DNA of 64,000 nucleotides, taken from Massilia yuzhufengensis (GTDB taxonomy: Bacteria > Pseudomonadota > Gammaproteobacteria > Burkholderiales > Burkholderiaceae_D). The DNA lies in the NCBI RefSeq assembly GCF_900112225.1, contig NZ_FOLD01000008.1, forward strand, positions 1 to 64,000. The letters run 5' to 3'. Position numbers and translations under genes: made by a program. Below the pieces are notes generated by a model that worked only from the letters and a program-made list of their open reading frames with translations, was not told the DNA's origin and made no database searches. Positions within the stretch are counted from its first letter, which is position 1. The number at the start of each line of letters is the position of its first letter. Shown here piece by piece: positions 46,810 through 55,588 of this stretch.

Positions 46810-47490
46810 TTAACGCTGGTTGCGGACGATGGCGACGTCGATGCCGCTGTCGAGCAGCTTGGCGCGCGCCTTGTTCATGGATTCGACCCCGTTGTACGGG
46901 CCGACGCGCACGCGGTGCAGCACGCCACCGTCGGTGCTGCGGTCGCTGATGGCCGCTTCGAAGCCGAGCAGGGCCAGCTTGGCGCGGGTGTTCTCGGCGT
47001 CGGACATTTCGCGGAAGGCGCCGGCCTGCAGGTAGTAGATGTAGCTTTCGGCGCCGGCTGCGGGCGCAGGCGCGGCCGCCGGGGCAGCTGCCGCCGGCGC
47101 CGCTGCGGCGGGCGCAGCCGCCGGAGCGGGCGCCGCCGGTGGCGCCTGCATGCCGGCGATCGCCTGGCCCAGCGGATCGGCTTCGGCGGCGGCCGGCGCA
47201 GGCGCGGGCGCCGGTTCCGGCTTGTTGGCGCGCTCGGCGATCTGGCGGTTCGCTTCGCGCGCCGCTTCGCGGTTGCCGTACAGCGGCTTGTTCGGGTCGC
47301 TGGCCTGGGTCGGGTCCAGGTCGGCCGGGCGTCCCATCTTGGTGGAGCGGTCGGTGAAGGGCGACTGGCCCTTGGTGATCACGAGCGCGACCACCACCGC
47401 GATGCCCAGGCCGACGATCAGGCCGATGATGATGCCGGTCAGGGTGCTGCCGCGCTGGCGCAGGGACGGGAAAGGACGGTTGGCGGTCAT
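46810..47490 (-). CDS. FtsN-like SPOR domain protein
   Basis: The 226-residue protein has a short cytoplasmic N-terminus (MTANRPFPSLRQRGSTLTG), one membrane helix (about residues 19-40), a long Ala/Pro-rich spacer (about 93-150) and a C-terminal SPOR domain (YYLQAGAFREMSDAENTRAKLALLGFE ... VRVGPYNGVESMNKARAKL). This is the layout of FtsN, a late cell-division activator. It begins 30 bp after argS ends. Confidence 0.86.
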   Translation of the reverse strand: MTANRPFPSLRQRGSTLTGIIIGLIVGLGIAVVVALVITKGQSPFTDRSTKMGRPADLDPTQASDPNKPLYGNREAAREANRQIAERANKPEPAPAPAPAAAEADPLGQAIAGMQAPPAAPAPAAAPAAAAPAAAAPAAAPAPAAGAESYIYYLQAGAFREMSDAENTRAKLALLGFEAAISDRSTDGGVLHRVRVGPYNGVESMNKARAKLLDSGIDVAIVRNQR

Positions 47491-47520
47491 GGGACGCTTA
47501 TGGTTGCTTGATAAGGATGA

Positions 47521-49260
47521 TTAGGCTTGCGCTTCGGCCGGGGCGCGTTCCATCTTGGCTGGGGCCGACACGCCGATCAGGGACAGGCCGTTGCGCAGCA
47601 CCTGGCGGGTGGCGGTGGCCAGGGCCAGGCGCGCCAGCTTCAAGGCTTCGTCGTCGTCCAGCAGCCACTTGTGCGCGAAGTAGTAGCTGTGCAGTTCGCC
47701 AGCCAGTTCGCGCAGGTAGAACGCGACCTGGTGCGGGCCCAGTTCCAGCTTGGCGCGCGCCAGCACTTCCGGGTAGGCCGCCAGCTTGGCCAGCAGGCTG
47801 GCTTCGTGCGGCGTGTCCAGCAGCGACAGGTCGGCGCCGCCCAGTCGGGCTTCGTCCCCGCCCCAGTTGGACAGGGCCGAGCAGATGCGCGCGTGGGCGT
47901 ACTGCACGTAGTAGACCGGGTTTTCTTCGCTGGTGGCCAGCGCGACGTCGACGTCGAACACGAACTCGGTATCGGCCTTGCGCGAGATGAGGAAGAAGCG
48001 CACCGCATCGCGGCCGCGCGTGATGTCGCCATTGCCCGACCATTCGATCAGGTCGCGCACGGTGACGTAGGAACCGGCGCGCTTGGAGATCTTGACCTCT
48101 TCGCCGTTCTTCATCACGGTGACCATCTTGTGCAGCACGTAGTCGGGGTAGCCCTGCGGGATGCCGATGTTCACCGCCTGCAGGCCGGCGCGCACGCGCG
48201 CGATGGTGCCGTGATGGTCGCTGCCCTGCACGTTGATGGCCTGGTCGAAGCCGCGGCGGAATTTCTGGATGTGGTAAGCCACGTCCGGCACGAAGTAGGT
48301 ATAGGTGCCGTCGGACTTGCGCATCACGCGGTCCTTGTCGTCGCCGTAGTCGGTGGTCTTCAGCCACAGCGCGCCGTCCTGCTCGTAGGTCACGCCGGCG
48401 TCGACCAGGGCCTGCACCGCCTGCTCGACCTTGCCGTCGGCGTACAGCGACGACTCGAGGTAGTAGTTGTCGAACTTGACGCCGAAGGCCTGCAGGTCGA
48501 TGTCCTGCTCGTTGCGCAGGTAAGCCACGGCGAAGCGGCGGATCGATTCGAGGTCGTTGCTGTCGCCGCTGGCGGTGGCCGGCTCGCCGTCGGTGGCGGC
48601 CACGGTTTTCCTGGCCATGAAGTCGTCGGCGATGTCCTGGATGTAGTCGCCGTTGTAGCTCGATTCCGGCCACCCGGTGTCGCCCGGCTTGAAGCCGCGC
48701 GCGCGCGCCTGCACCGAGTTGGCCAGGGTGGCGATCTGCACGCCGGCGTCGTTGTAGTAGAACTCGCGGGTGACGTCATGGCCCTGCGACTCGAACAGCG
48801 AGGACAGCGCGTCGCCCAGCGCGGCCTGGCGGCCGTGGCCGACGTGCAGCGGGCCGGTCGGGTTGGCCGATACGAACTCGATGATCGCGTGGTGGCCCTT
48901 GCCGGAATCGCCGCGGCCGAAGGCCGCGCCCTGTTCAAGTACCGTCTTGACCACCGCCTGCTTGGCGGCCGGGGCCACGCGCAGGTTGATGAAGCCGGGG
49001 CCGGCCACGTCGGCCGACTCTACCAGGCCTTGCGCGCCCGGGTCGGCCAGCACGGCGGCGACCAGGCGGGTGGCCAGTTCGCGCGGGTTGGTCTTCAGGG
49101 CCTTGGCCAGCTGCATGGCGATGTTGCAGGCGACGTCGCCGTGCGACGGGTCGCGCGGACGCTCCAGCAGGATGGTGGGGGTCAGGTCGGTGCCGGCGAC
49201 GATCGGTGCGAGCGCAGCCTGGAACAGGGCAACGATTTGTTGTTTTTGTTGGGCGAGCAT
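47521..49260 (-). CDS. argS: arginyl-tRNA synthetase
   Basis: The 579-residue class I synthetase has the N-terminal tRNA-recognition domain ([22 protein letters not shown]), the HIGH-like motif HVGHGR in [18 protein letters not shown], and the modified KMSKS loop [11 protein letters not shown]. The C-terminal anticodon-binding domain contains [14 protein letters not shown] 49260 matches the family start; the open frame upstream is not conserved. A TATAAT box (49316-49321, minus strand) lies 56 bp upstream. Confidence 0.96.
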   Translation of the reverse strand: MLAQQKQQIVALFQAALAPIVAGTDLTPTILLERPRDPSHGDVACNIAMQLAKALKTNPRELATRLVAAVLADPGAQGLVESADVAGPGFINLRVAPAAKQAVVKTVLEQGAAFGRGDSGKGHHAIIEFVSANPTGPLHVGHGRQAALGDALSSLFESQGHDVTREFYYNDAGVQIATLANSVQARARGFKPGDTGWPESSYNGDYIQDIADDFMARKTVAATDGEPATASGDSNDLESIRRFAVAYLRNEQDIDLQAFGVKFDNYYLESSLYADGKVEQAVQALVDAGVTYEQDGALWLKTTDYGDDKDRVMRKSDGTYTYFVPDVAYHIQKFRRGFDQAINVQGSDHHGTIARVRAGLQAVNIGIPQGYPDYVLHKMVTVMKNGEEVKISKRAGSYVTVRDLIEWSGNGDITRGRDAVRFFLISRKADTEFVFDVDVALATSEENPVYYVQYAHARICSALSNWGGDEARLGGADLSLLDTPHEASLLAKLAAYPEVLARAKLELGPHQVAFYLRELAGELHSYYFAHKWLLDDDEALKLARLALATATRQVLRNGLSLIGVSAPAKMERAPAEAQA

Positions 49261-49315
49261 GGGAGGTAGTTGGTCTGAATAATGAGGCGGGCCTGCGGGC
49301 AGGCGGACAGCGGTC

Positions 49316-49342
49316 ATTATACTGGTTTGGCGCAATACGCAA
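49316..49342 (-). promoter_or_regulatory. candidate argS promoter
   Basis: Read on the minus strand, a perfect -10 TATAAT (plus-strand 49316-49321) is preceded by TTGCGT (49337-49342) with a short 15-bp spacer. It points at argS, whose start codon is 56 bp further on. Confidence 0.45.
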
Positions 49343-49437
49343 TATGTTCGCCCCGGCAAGTTGTGGTGCGATGCTTAAGCGACGCCAAAGCGTAAGCCGG
49401 TACAATGAGGGCCTTTTTCGACCGTATTGACCCTGCC

Positions 49438-51009
49438 ATGACCGACAAGCGCCCGACGCTCTCCCTGAAGCCTGCCGCCAAACCTGCGCGCTCGACCCAC
49501 GCGAAGGGCGCGGCTCGGCCGGGCCCGAAGCCAGGGCAGGCGCAGTCCGGCAAGCCGGGTGCGAAGCCAGCCCAGGACCAGCGCGCGCAGGCAGGTGAGC
49601 AGAACCGCGACCAGCGCAATCCGCCGCCGCGCCGCGAAGTCTATCGTCCCGAGGCCGAACGTCCCTTGCGCGCCAGCCACGAGGTCAAGGTCGCGCCGCA
49701 GCGCGACTACCGGCCCGACCTGAAGGCCGACTCGCTCGCGCTGGCGCTGCTGGGCGCAGCCAATGCCGTGGCCCGCGTGCGCGGCGGCACCGCGCTGCCG
49801 CAGGCCTTGAGCAGCGTGTTCGCGGCCTACGACGTGACCCCGCAGGGCCGCGGCGCGATCCAGGACATCGCCTACCGCACGATGCGCCAGCTCGGCCGCA
49901 GCGAAACCCTGCTCGGCCTGATGACCAGCAAGGCGCCCGAGCCGCCGATGCTGGGCGGCCTGCTGTGCACCGCGCTGGCCTTGCTCGACCCGCTCGAGGG
50001 CGCCGCGCCCTATGAAGCCTTCACGGTGGTCGACCAGGCCGTGCATGCGGCCTCCAGCCACCCCGACTTTGCCCACGCCAAGGCGATGGTGAACGCCGTG
50101 CTGCGCCGCTTCCTGCGCGAAAAGGACAGCCTGGTGGCCGAGGCCCTGCGCCAGCCGCTGGCGCGCTGGAATTATCCGCAATGGTGGATCGACACGACCC
50201 GCGCCGCCTATCCGGAGCAGTGGGAACAGATCCTTGCGGCCGGCAATGTGCACCCGCCGCTGACCTTGCGCGTCAATACCCGCAAGGGCAGCGTCGAGGC
50301 CTACCTGCAGGTGCTGCAGGAGGCAGGCATCGAAGCGGCGCAGGTGGGCCCAAGCGCGGTGCGCCTGGCGCAGCCGGTCAACGTCAGCCAGATCCCGGGC
50401 TTCCACGAAGGCAGGGTGTCGGTGCAGGACGCCGGCGCCCAGCTGGCCGCGCCGCTGCTCGGCCTGGAAGACGGCATGCGCGTGCTCGACGCCTGCGCGG
50501 CCCCCGGCGGCAAGAGCGGCCACATCCTCGAGATGGCCGACGTGCAGCTGACCTCGGTCGATGCCGACGCCCTGCGCCTGGCGCGCGTGCGCGACAACCT
50601 GGGGCGCCTGGGCCTGGAAGCGAAACTGGTGGTCGCCGAAGCGCAGCAACCGGAGTGGTGGGATGGCCAGGGCTTCGATCGCATCCTGGCCGACGTGCCC
50701 TGCACGGCCTCCGGCATCGTGCGCCGCCATCCGGATATCCGCTGGCTGCGCCGCAAGTCCGACACGCTCCAACTTGCAACACTTTCAAGCAAAATACTCG
50801 ACAACCTTTGGCAGATGTTGCTGCCCAATGGTAAATTGTTGTTTGTGACATGTTCGCTCTGGCCCCAGGAATCGGAGGCGCAGGCCGCCGCGTTTGCGGC
50901 GCGCCACAACGCCATCCGCCTCGACGCGCCGGGCCAGCTGCTGCCAGCCAGCGGAGCCGGGCAGGATCATGACGGCTTGTTCTACGCCCTGTTCCAGAAA
51001 CCGGCGTGA
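49438..51009 (+). CDS. rsmB: 16S rRNA (cytosine-967-C5)-methyltransferase RsmB
   Basis: The 523-residue protein has a basic Pro/Ala-rich N-terminal extension (about residues 1-85), a NusB-like RNA-binding domain (about 95-225) and a SAM methyltransferase domain with LDACAAPGGKSGHILE, DVPCTASGIVRRHPDIRW and the catalytic VTCSLWPQES. ATG 49438 is preferred because the alternative at 49405 overlaps a -10-like TACAAT box. It heads the rsmB-DUF4390-ntrY-ntrX block known in betaproteobacteria. Confidence 0.93.
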   Translation: MTDKRPTLSLKPAAKPARSTHAKGAARPGPKPGQAQSGKPGAKPAQDQRAQAGEQNRDQRNPPPRREVYRPEAERPLRASHEVKVAPQRDYRPDLKADSLALALLGAANAVARVRGGTALPQALSSVFAAYDVTPQGRGAIQDIAYRTMRQLGRSETLLGLMTSKAPEPPMLGGLLCTALALLDPLEGAAPYEAFTVVDQAVHAASSHPDFAHAKAMVNAVLRRFLREKDSLVAEALRQPLARWNYPQWWIDTTRAAYPEQWEQILAAGNVHPPLTLRVNTRKGSVEAYLQVLQEAGIEAAQVGPSAVRLAQPVNVSQIPGFHEGRVSVQDAGAQLAAPLLGLEDGMRVLDACAAPGGKSGHILEMADVQLTSVDADALRLARVRDNLGRLGLEAKLVVAEAQQPEWWDGQGFDRILADVPCTASGIVRRHPDIRWLRRKSDTLQLATLSSKILDNLWQMLLPNGKLLFVTCSLWPQESEAQAAAFAARHNAIRLDAPGQLLPASGAGQDHDGLFYALFQKPA

Positions 51010-51062
51010 TGGCCACCCCGCTCGAATCGATTCGGCTTCAACCTTAAGGCTCCGGCTCACCC

Positions 51063-51626
51063 GTGACGTTACGATTTTTCTGCCTCCTCGCCTGCCAGCT
51101 GCTGCTGGTCTTCGCGTGCGCGCAGGCACGGGCGAACGACGTGATCGACATCACCAAGGCCGAGATCCAGTCCAGCGAAGAGGGCTATCGCCTCAACACC
51201 GCCTACGCCTTCGACCTGAACCACGAGCTGCAGGACGCGGTGCAGAACGGCGTCAAGCTGCACTTCACCACCGAGATCGAAATGACGCGCCCGCGCTGGT
51301 GGTGGCGCGACGAAAAAGCCGTGCTGGCCAAGCGCACCATCGGCATCTCCTACGACGTGCTCACGCGCCAGTACATCGTCGCCACCAACGGCAGCGTGCC
51401 GCAGCCCTTCACCACCCTGGACGACGCGCTGTCGTTGATCCGGCGCCCGGCGCGCTGGCTGATCGCACCGAAAGGCGCGCTCAAGCAGGGCGAGGTCTAC
51501 AACGTGACGCTGCGCATGTACATGGACCGTGACTTCCTGTCCAAGCCGCTGCAGGTGAATGCGATCAACGATTCGAGCTGGCGCCTCGCGTCCAACAAAA
51601 AGTATTTCGCCTACCGTGCGGAGTAA
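51063..51626 (+). CDS. DUF4390 domain protein
   Basis: The 187-residue exported protein has a GTG start, a signal peptide (cleavage near ARA) and the DUF4390 pattern: DVIDITKAEIQSSEEGYRL, PRWWWRDE and SKPLQVNAINDSSWRLASN. It probably resides in the periplasm. It always accompanies the ntrYX pair in related genomes as far as I know, so a link to the kinase's periplasmic sensing is a reasonable guess. The stop precedes the ntrY start by four bases. Confidence 0.86.
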   Translation: MTLRFFCLLACQLLLVFACAQARANDVIDITKAEIQSSEEGYRLNTAYAFDLNHELQDAVQNGVKLHFTTEIEMTRPRWWWRDEKAVLAKRTIGISYDVLTRQYIVATNGSVPQPFTTLDDALSLIRRPARWLIAPKGALKQGEVYNVTLRMYMDRDFLSKPLQVNAINDSSWRLASNKKYFAYRAE

Positions 51627-51630
51627 GTTC

Positions 51631-53925
51631 GTGCGCGGTAAATCCGTCAACCAGGCCTTGCGCTACGCCCTCGTGGTCGGCGGCGCGATCGTATCGATCC
51701 TGCTGTTCCTGCTCGCGTCCGCATCGGACAATTCGGGCTTCTTCGACAAGTATTACACCTGGCTGCTGGGCGTGAACGCCGGCATGGCCGTGCTGCTGCT
51801 GATCCTCGTGATCGTCGCGCTGGCGCGCCTGTATTCGCGCTACAAGGCGGGCAAGTTCGGCTCGCGCCTGGTGGCCAGGCTGGTGCTGCTGTTCGCCGGC
51901 ATCGGCATCCTGCCGGGGCTGGTGATCTTCATGGTGTCGGTGAATTTCGTGTCGCACTCGATCGACTCCTGGTTCGACGTCAAGATCGAGGCCGCCATCG
52001 AATCGGGCCTCAACCTGGGCCGCGCCGCGCTGGACGAAGCCGTGGCCGAACTGGGCGCCAGCGGCCAGACCGCGGCGGCCACCCTGGCCGGCCAGGATGC
52101 GGTGATGGTGCAGGGCGTCTTGAGCAGCCTGGTGAACGACATCAGCGGCCTGCAAAGCGCCATCCTGCTCTCGCCGGACGGCACGGTGCTGGCCTCGAGC
52201 GCGCAGGACCGCAACCTGAACCTCGACATGGACCGGCCCACGCCCGACATGCTCAAGTCGGCCGCGCTGCCGGGTGGCTATGCGCGCCCGGAAGGCACCA
52301 GCGACGTGGCCGGCAACGGCCCGAGCGCGCTCGACGCCGCTACCGGCCTGCGCCTGCGCGTGGTGCTGGCCGTGCCCGAGTCGCACGGCATCGAACCGCG
52401 CTACCTGCAGCTGCTGCAGTCGGTGCCGGTCAACCTGGCCTCCAACGCGGTGGTGCTGCGCAGCGCCTCCGAAGAATACCGCTCGCGCTCGCAGGAGCGC
52501 AGCGGCCTGCGCAAGATGTACATCGAGACGCTCACCCTGACCTTGCTGCTGGCGATCTTCGGGGCCATCGGCAGCGCCTTCCTGATCGCCGACAACCTGG
52601 CCCAGCCGCTGCTGGTGCTGGCCGAAGGCACGCAGGCGGTGGCCGAGGGCGATTTGTCGCCGCGGCCGACGGTGGAGACCAACGACGAACTGGGCACGCT
52701 GACGCGCTCGTTCAATGCCATGACCGGCCAGCTGTTCGAGGCGCGCAGCGCGGTCGAGCGCAACCGCACCGCGCTGCAGAACGCCAAGGCCCACCTGGAG
52801 TCGGTGCTGGCCAATATGTCGGCCGGGGTGATCGTGCTCGACGCCGAAGGGCGGGTGGTCAATTCCAACGATGCGGCCTACCGCATCCTGCAGGTCGAGC
52901 CGGGTGCACTGGCCGGCCCGCTGGCCAGCATCGCCGGCCTCGATACCTTCTATAACTGCATCACGCGCGCGATCTCGGCGCAGAGCGCGCAGAGCGCGGC
53001 CGGCAGCGCCGGCGTGGAACGCCGCCGCCGCGCCCACTGGCAGCAGCAGATCGAGATAGCGCGCCGCGGCAGCGGCGACGAGCAAGACCACGACATCACG
53101 CTGCTGGCGCGCGGCTCGCGCCTGCCGGTGGGAACCGGCAGCGGCTTCATCGTGGTGTTCGACGATATTTCGGACGTGATCTCGGTCCAGCGCTCGGTGG
53201 CCTGGGGCGAAGTGGCGCGCCGCCTGGCGCACGAGATCAAGAACCCGCTGACCCCGATCCAGCTGTCGGCCGAGCGCCTGCAGATGAAGCTCGAGGGCAG
53301 CCTGCCGCCGCTGGAAGCCGAACTGCTGAAGAAGAGCACGACCACCATCGTCAACCAGGTCGACGCCATGAAGCGCATGGTGGACGACTTCCGCGACTAT
53401 GCGCGCACGCCGCCGGCGGTGCTCGAGCCGCTCGACCTGAACGCCCTGATCGACGAAATCCTGCAGCTCTACCTGTCCGAGGACGGCACCGACGTCATCC
53501 ACGCCAACCTGGCGGCAAACCTGCCGCGCGTGATGGGCGACCCGACCCAGCTGCGCCAGGTGATCCACAACCTGGTGCAGAATGCCCAGGACGCGCTGGC
53601 CGACCGCGACTCCGGCGAGCCGGCGCGGGTCGACGTCGTGACCGAAGCTATCCATTACGAAGGAGCCGATGGCGCCGCCGGCACCGCGGTGCGCCTGGCG
53701 ATCACGGACAACGGCCCCGGCTTCTCGCCGCGCATCCTGGCGCGCGCCTTCGAACCCTATGTCACGTCGAAGGCGCGCGGCACCGGCCTGGGCCTGCCGA
53801 TGGTCAAGAAGATCATCGACGAACACGGTGGCCGGATCGACATCGGGAACCAGGCAAACGGATGTGGCGCGTCGGTATTTATTTTGCTGTTAAAGTTAGC
53901 CCCCGAGGCGAACTTGGCCGAATGA
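51631..53925 (+). CDS. ntrY: NtrY-type sensor histidine kinase
   Basis: The 764-residue kinase has three N-terminal membrane helices (to about residue 100), a large periplasmic region, a fourth helix (about 298-322), a HAMP linker (about 325-375), a PAS domain (about 385-500), the phospho-acceptor His534 in RRLAHEIKNPLTP and an ATPase domain with NLVQNAQDAL, DNGPGFSP and GTGLGLPMVKK. It should phosphorylate NtrX encoded next. The GTG at 51631 has GGAG seven bases upstream; GTG 51616 is an alternative. Confidence 0.92.
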   Translation: MRGKSVNQALRYALVVGGAIVSILLFLLASASDNSGFFDKYYTWLLGVNAGMAVLLLILVIVALARLYSRYKAGKFGSRLVARLVLLFAGIGILPGLVIFMVSVNFVSHSIDSWFDVKIEAAIESGLNLGRAALDEAVAELGASGQTAAATLAGQDAVMVQGVLSSLVNDISGLQSAILLSPDGTVLASSAQDRNLNLDMDRPTPDMLKSAALPGGYARPEGTSDVAGNGPSALDAATGLRLRVVLAVPESHGIEPRYLQLLQSVPVNLASNAVVLRSASEEYRSRSQERSGLRKMYIETLTLTLLLAIFGAIGSAFLIADNLAQPLLVLAEGTQAVAEGDLSPRPTVETNDELGTLTRSFNAMTGQLFEARSAVERNRTALQNAKAHLESVLANMSAGVIVLDAEGRVVNSNDAAYRILQVEPGALAGPLASIAGLDTFYNCITRAISAQSAQSAAGSAGVERRRRAHWQQQIEIARRGSGDEQDHDITLLARGSRLPVGTGSGFIVVFDDISDVISVQRSVAWGEVARRLAHEIKNPLTPIQLSAERLQMKLEGSLPPLEAELLKKSTTTIVNQVDAMKRMVDDFRDYARTPPAVLEPLDLNALIDEILQLYLSEDGTDVIHANLAANLPRVMGDPTQLRQVIHNLVQNAQDALADRDSGEPARVDVVTEAIHYEGADGAAGTAVRLAITDNGPGFSPRILARAFEPYVTSKARGTGLGLPMVKKIIDEHGGRIDIGNQANGCGASVFILLLKLAPEANLAE

Positions 53926-53979
53926 TAAAACACGCATAAAATCTCACTATCACGGGTAAGAGATCAAAAAGGCACACTG

Positions 53980-54720
53980 ATGGCGAACATACTCGTAGTT
54001 GATGACGAAATGGGTATCCGGGAATTACTCTCGGAAATCCTGGGCGATGAAGGCCACGCCATTACCCTGGCGGAAAATGCACAGCAGGCACGCGAGGCGC
54101 GCGCCGCCGGCGCGCCCGACCTGGTGCTGCTCGATATCTGGATGCCCGATACCGACGGCGTGACCCTGCTCAAGGAATGGCAGCGCGATGGCTTGCTCAC
54201 CATGCCCGTCATCATGATGTCGGGCCACGCCACCATCGACACCGCAGTCGAAGCGACCCGCATCGGCGCCCTGAATTTCCTCGAGAAGCCGATTGCGCTG
54301 CAAAAGCTGCTCAAGGCCGTGCAGCAGGGCCTGACGCGGGCGCAGGAAGTGGCGCGCGCGCCGCTGGCGCCGCCGCGTCCGGTCGCCACCACGGCCATGC
54401 CGATGGCCGACATGGGCGCCCCGGCCGCCGCCGCGGCCGCCCCGATGTTCGCGCCGCCGGCGCCGCAGCTGGGCAATGGTTCGCGCATGGTCCATGCGAT
54501 GTCGCAAGGCGAGGGCACCGGCTACACGCTGTCCTTCGACCTGCCGCTGCGCGAAGCGCGCGACGCCTTCGAGCGCATGTACTTCGAACACCACCTGGGC
54601 CGCGAGGGCGGCAGCATGACGCGCGTGGCCGAGAAGACCGGCCTCGAGCGCACCCACCTGTACCGCAAGCTCAAGCAGCTCGGCGTCGAACCGGGCAAGC
54701 TCGCCAAGAAAGGCGTCTGA
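53980..54720 (+). CDS. ntrX: NtrX-like response regulator lacking the AAA+ domain
   Basis: The 246-residue regulator has an N-terminal receiver domain (residues 3-120; phospho-acceptor Asp52 in LLDIWMPDTDG, Lys in LEKPIA) and a C-terminal Fis-type helix-turn-helix (about 212-238, TRVAEKTGLERTHLYRKLKQLG). The segment LREARDAFERMYFEHHL is typical of NtrX. The central sigma-54 AAA+ domain is missing and replaced by an Ala/Pro/Met-rich linker (about 120-170), so it cannot activate sigma-54 itself. Partner: NtrY, 54 bp upstream. Confidence 0.9.
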   Translation: MANILVVDDEMGIRELLSEILGDEGHAITLAENAQQAREARAAGAPDLVLLDIWMPDTDGVTLLKEWQRDGLLTMPVIMMSGHATIDTAVEATRIGALNFLEKPIALQKLLKAVQQGLTRAQEVARAPLAPPRPVATTAMPMADMGAPAAAAAAPMFAPPAPQLGNGSRMVHAMSQGEGTGYTLSFDLPLREARDAFERMYFEHHLGREGGSMTRVAEKTGLERTHLYRKLKQLGVEPGKLAKKGV

Positions 54721-55098
54721 TTGGCCGTAGCGCGCGTGCGGGTGGCCACCACCCTGGTCGCCGGCGCCTCGGCCGCCGCGCGCGAAGACAGCATCGCCGC
54801 GCTGCTGCGGGCGGCGCCGCCGGGCGGTTTGAGCGCCGTCATCCTCGAAGGTCTCGCCCCGGGCTCCACGCCCATCCCTGATTCCTCTTCCGTAAGACTC
54901 GTCCGACTCGCTGGCGGGTGTCCGTGCTGCGCCGGGAACCTGGTTTTGCGTGTAACATTGAATCGACTGTTACGCCAAGGACCGGAACGCCTGTTCATCG
55001 GTTTGGCAGGCAGCGAACACCTTGATCAGTTGCGATCGTGGCTGCAAGACGCGCCATACGATCAGCTGTTGGCACTGGATCCGGTTGTGCGCCTGTAA
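54721..55098 (+). CDS. short CobW-like protein with degenerate P-loop
   Basis: The 125-residue product starts at a TTG directly after the ntrX stop, so its translation is probably coupled to ntrX. Its GGCPCCAGN stretch followed by a helix and PERLFIGLAG resembles the GGCxCC region of COG0523 (CobW) metallochaperone GTPases. The N-terminal TTLVAGASAAAREDSI stands where the P-loop should be but lacks GxxGxGKT, so GTP binding is doubtful. It is far shorter than CobW proteins (300 residues or more). Function unknown. Confidence 0.6.
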   Translation: MAVARVRVATTLVAGASAAAREDSIAALLRAAPPGGLSAVILEGLAPGSTPIPDSSSVRLVRLAGGCPCCAGNLVLRVTLNRLLRQGPERLFIGLAGSEHLDQLRSWLQDAPYDQLLALDPVVRL

Positions 55099-55122
55099 AG
55101 TCGAGCCCCGAGCTTGCGCGCA

Positions 55123-55150
55123 CTTGAAATCGCCCCAGGGAGCCCCACCT
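55123..55150 (+). promoter_or_regulatory. sigma-32 (RpoH) heat-shock promoter
   Basis: CTTGAAA (55123-55129) and CCCCACCT (55143-55150) with a 13-bp spacer match the sigma-32 consensus CTTGAAA-N13-CCCCATNT at all but one base. Transcription would begin near 55157, about 75 bp before the DUF3567 ATG. It lies between the CobW-like gene and the DUF3567 gene. Confidence 0.78.
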
Positions 55151-55230
55151 CTTTACCGAAGTGAACTGCCAACCGCCCGCCGCCGCGCGGTTAGAGCGCA
55201 CAACCACTCTGATCGAGAGAAGGAGTCATC

Positions 55231-55488
55231 ATGAACATGATCTACAACAGCGAACAGTACAGCGTCGTCGAGTTCGGCATTGACCGCGAGCTCGAGGCCC
55301 TGCGCTTCGGCGGCTATGAAATCGTCGACAAGGCCGGGCGGCGCGAAGCATTCATCGGCGGCAAGCTGGCCCAGTCGTTCCGGCGCGACGTGAACAACCT
55401 CATCGCGAGCGAGCCGACCATGGAAGAAATCGACGACTTCCTCGGTTCCTACGACACCCTGATGAGCCAGCCGGTGGTGCTGCATTGA
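55231..55488 (+). CDS. DUF3567 (BTH_I0359 type) protein
   Basis: The 85-residue protein starts MNMIYNSEQYSVVEFG and contains LRFGGYEIVDKAGRREAFI and EEIDDFLGSYDTLMSQPVVLH, matching DUF3567, a small betaproteobacterial family of unknown function. An excellent ribosome binding site (GAAGGAG) precedes it. The sigma-32-like promoter upstream suggests heat-shock induction. A hairpin (TGCGGCC / GGCCGCA, 55504-55519) follows the stop but has no T-run. Confidence 0.87.
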   Translation: MNMIYNSEQYSVVEFGIDRELEALRFGGYEIVDKAGRREAFIGGKLAQSFRRDVNNLIASEPTMEEIDDFLGSYDTLMSQPVVLH

Positions 55489-55588
55489 TTCGTCCTTCGC
55501 CATTGCGGCCGCGGCCGCAGTGGCGCCCCTGACTTCCTACCGGTTTTCACCTGCACCAGTAGCACCATCCCCATGGTAAGCTGCGCCC

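Noticed and set aside
49405-49437. ATG at 49405 as start of rsmB
   Set aside because: The ATG lies within a TACAAT box that resembles a -10 element, has no ribosome binding site, and the ATG at 49438 gives a normal protein.
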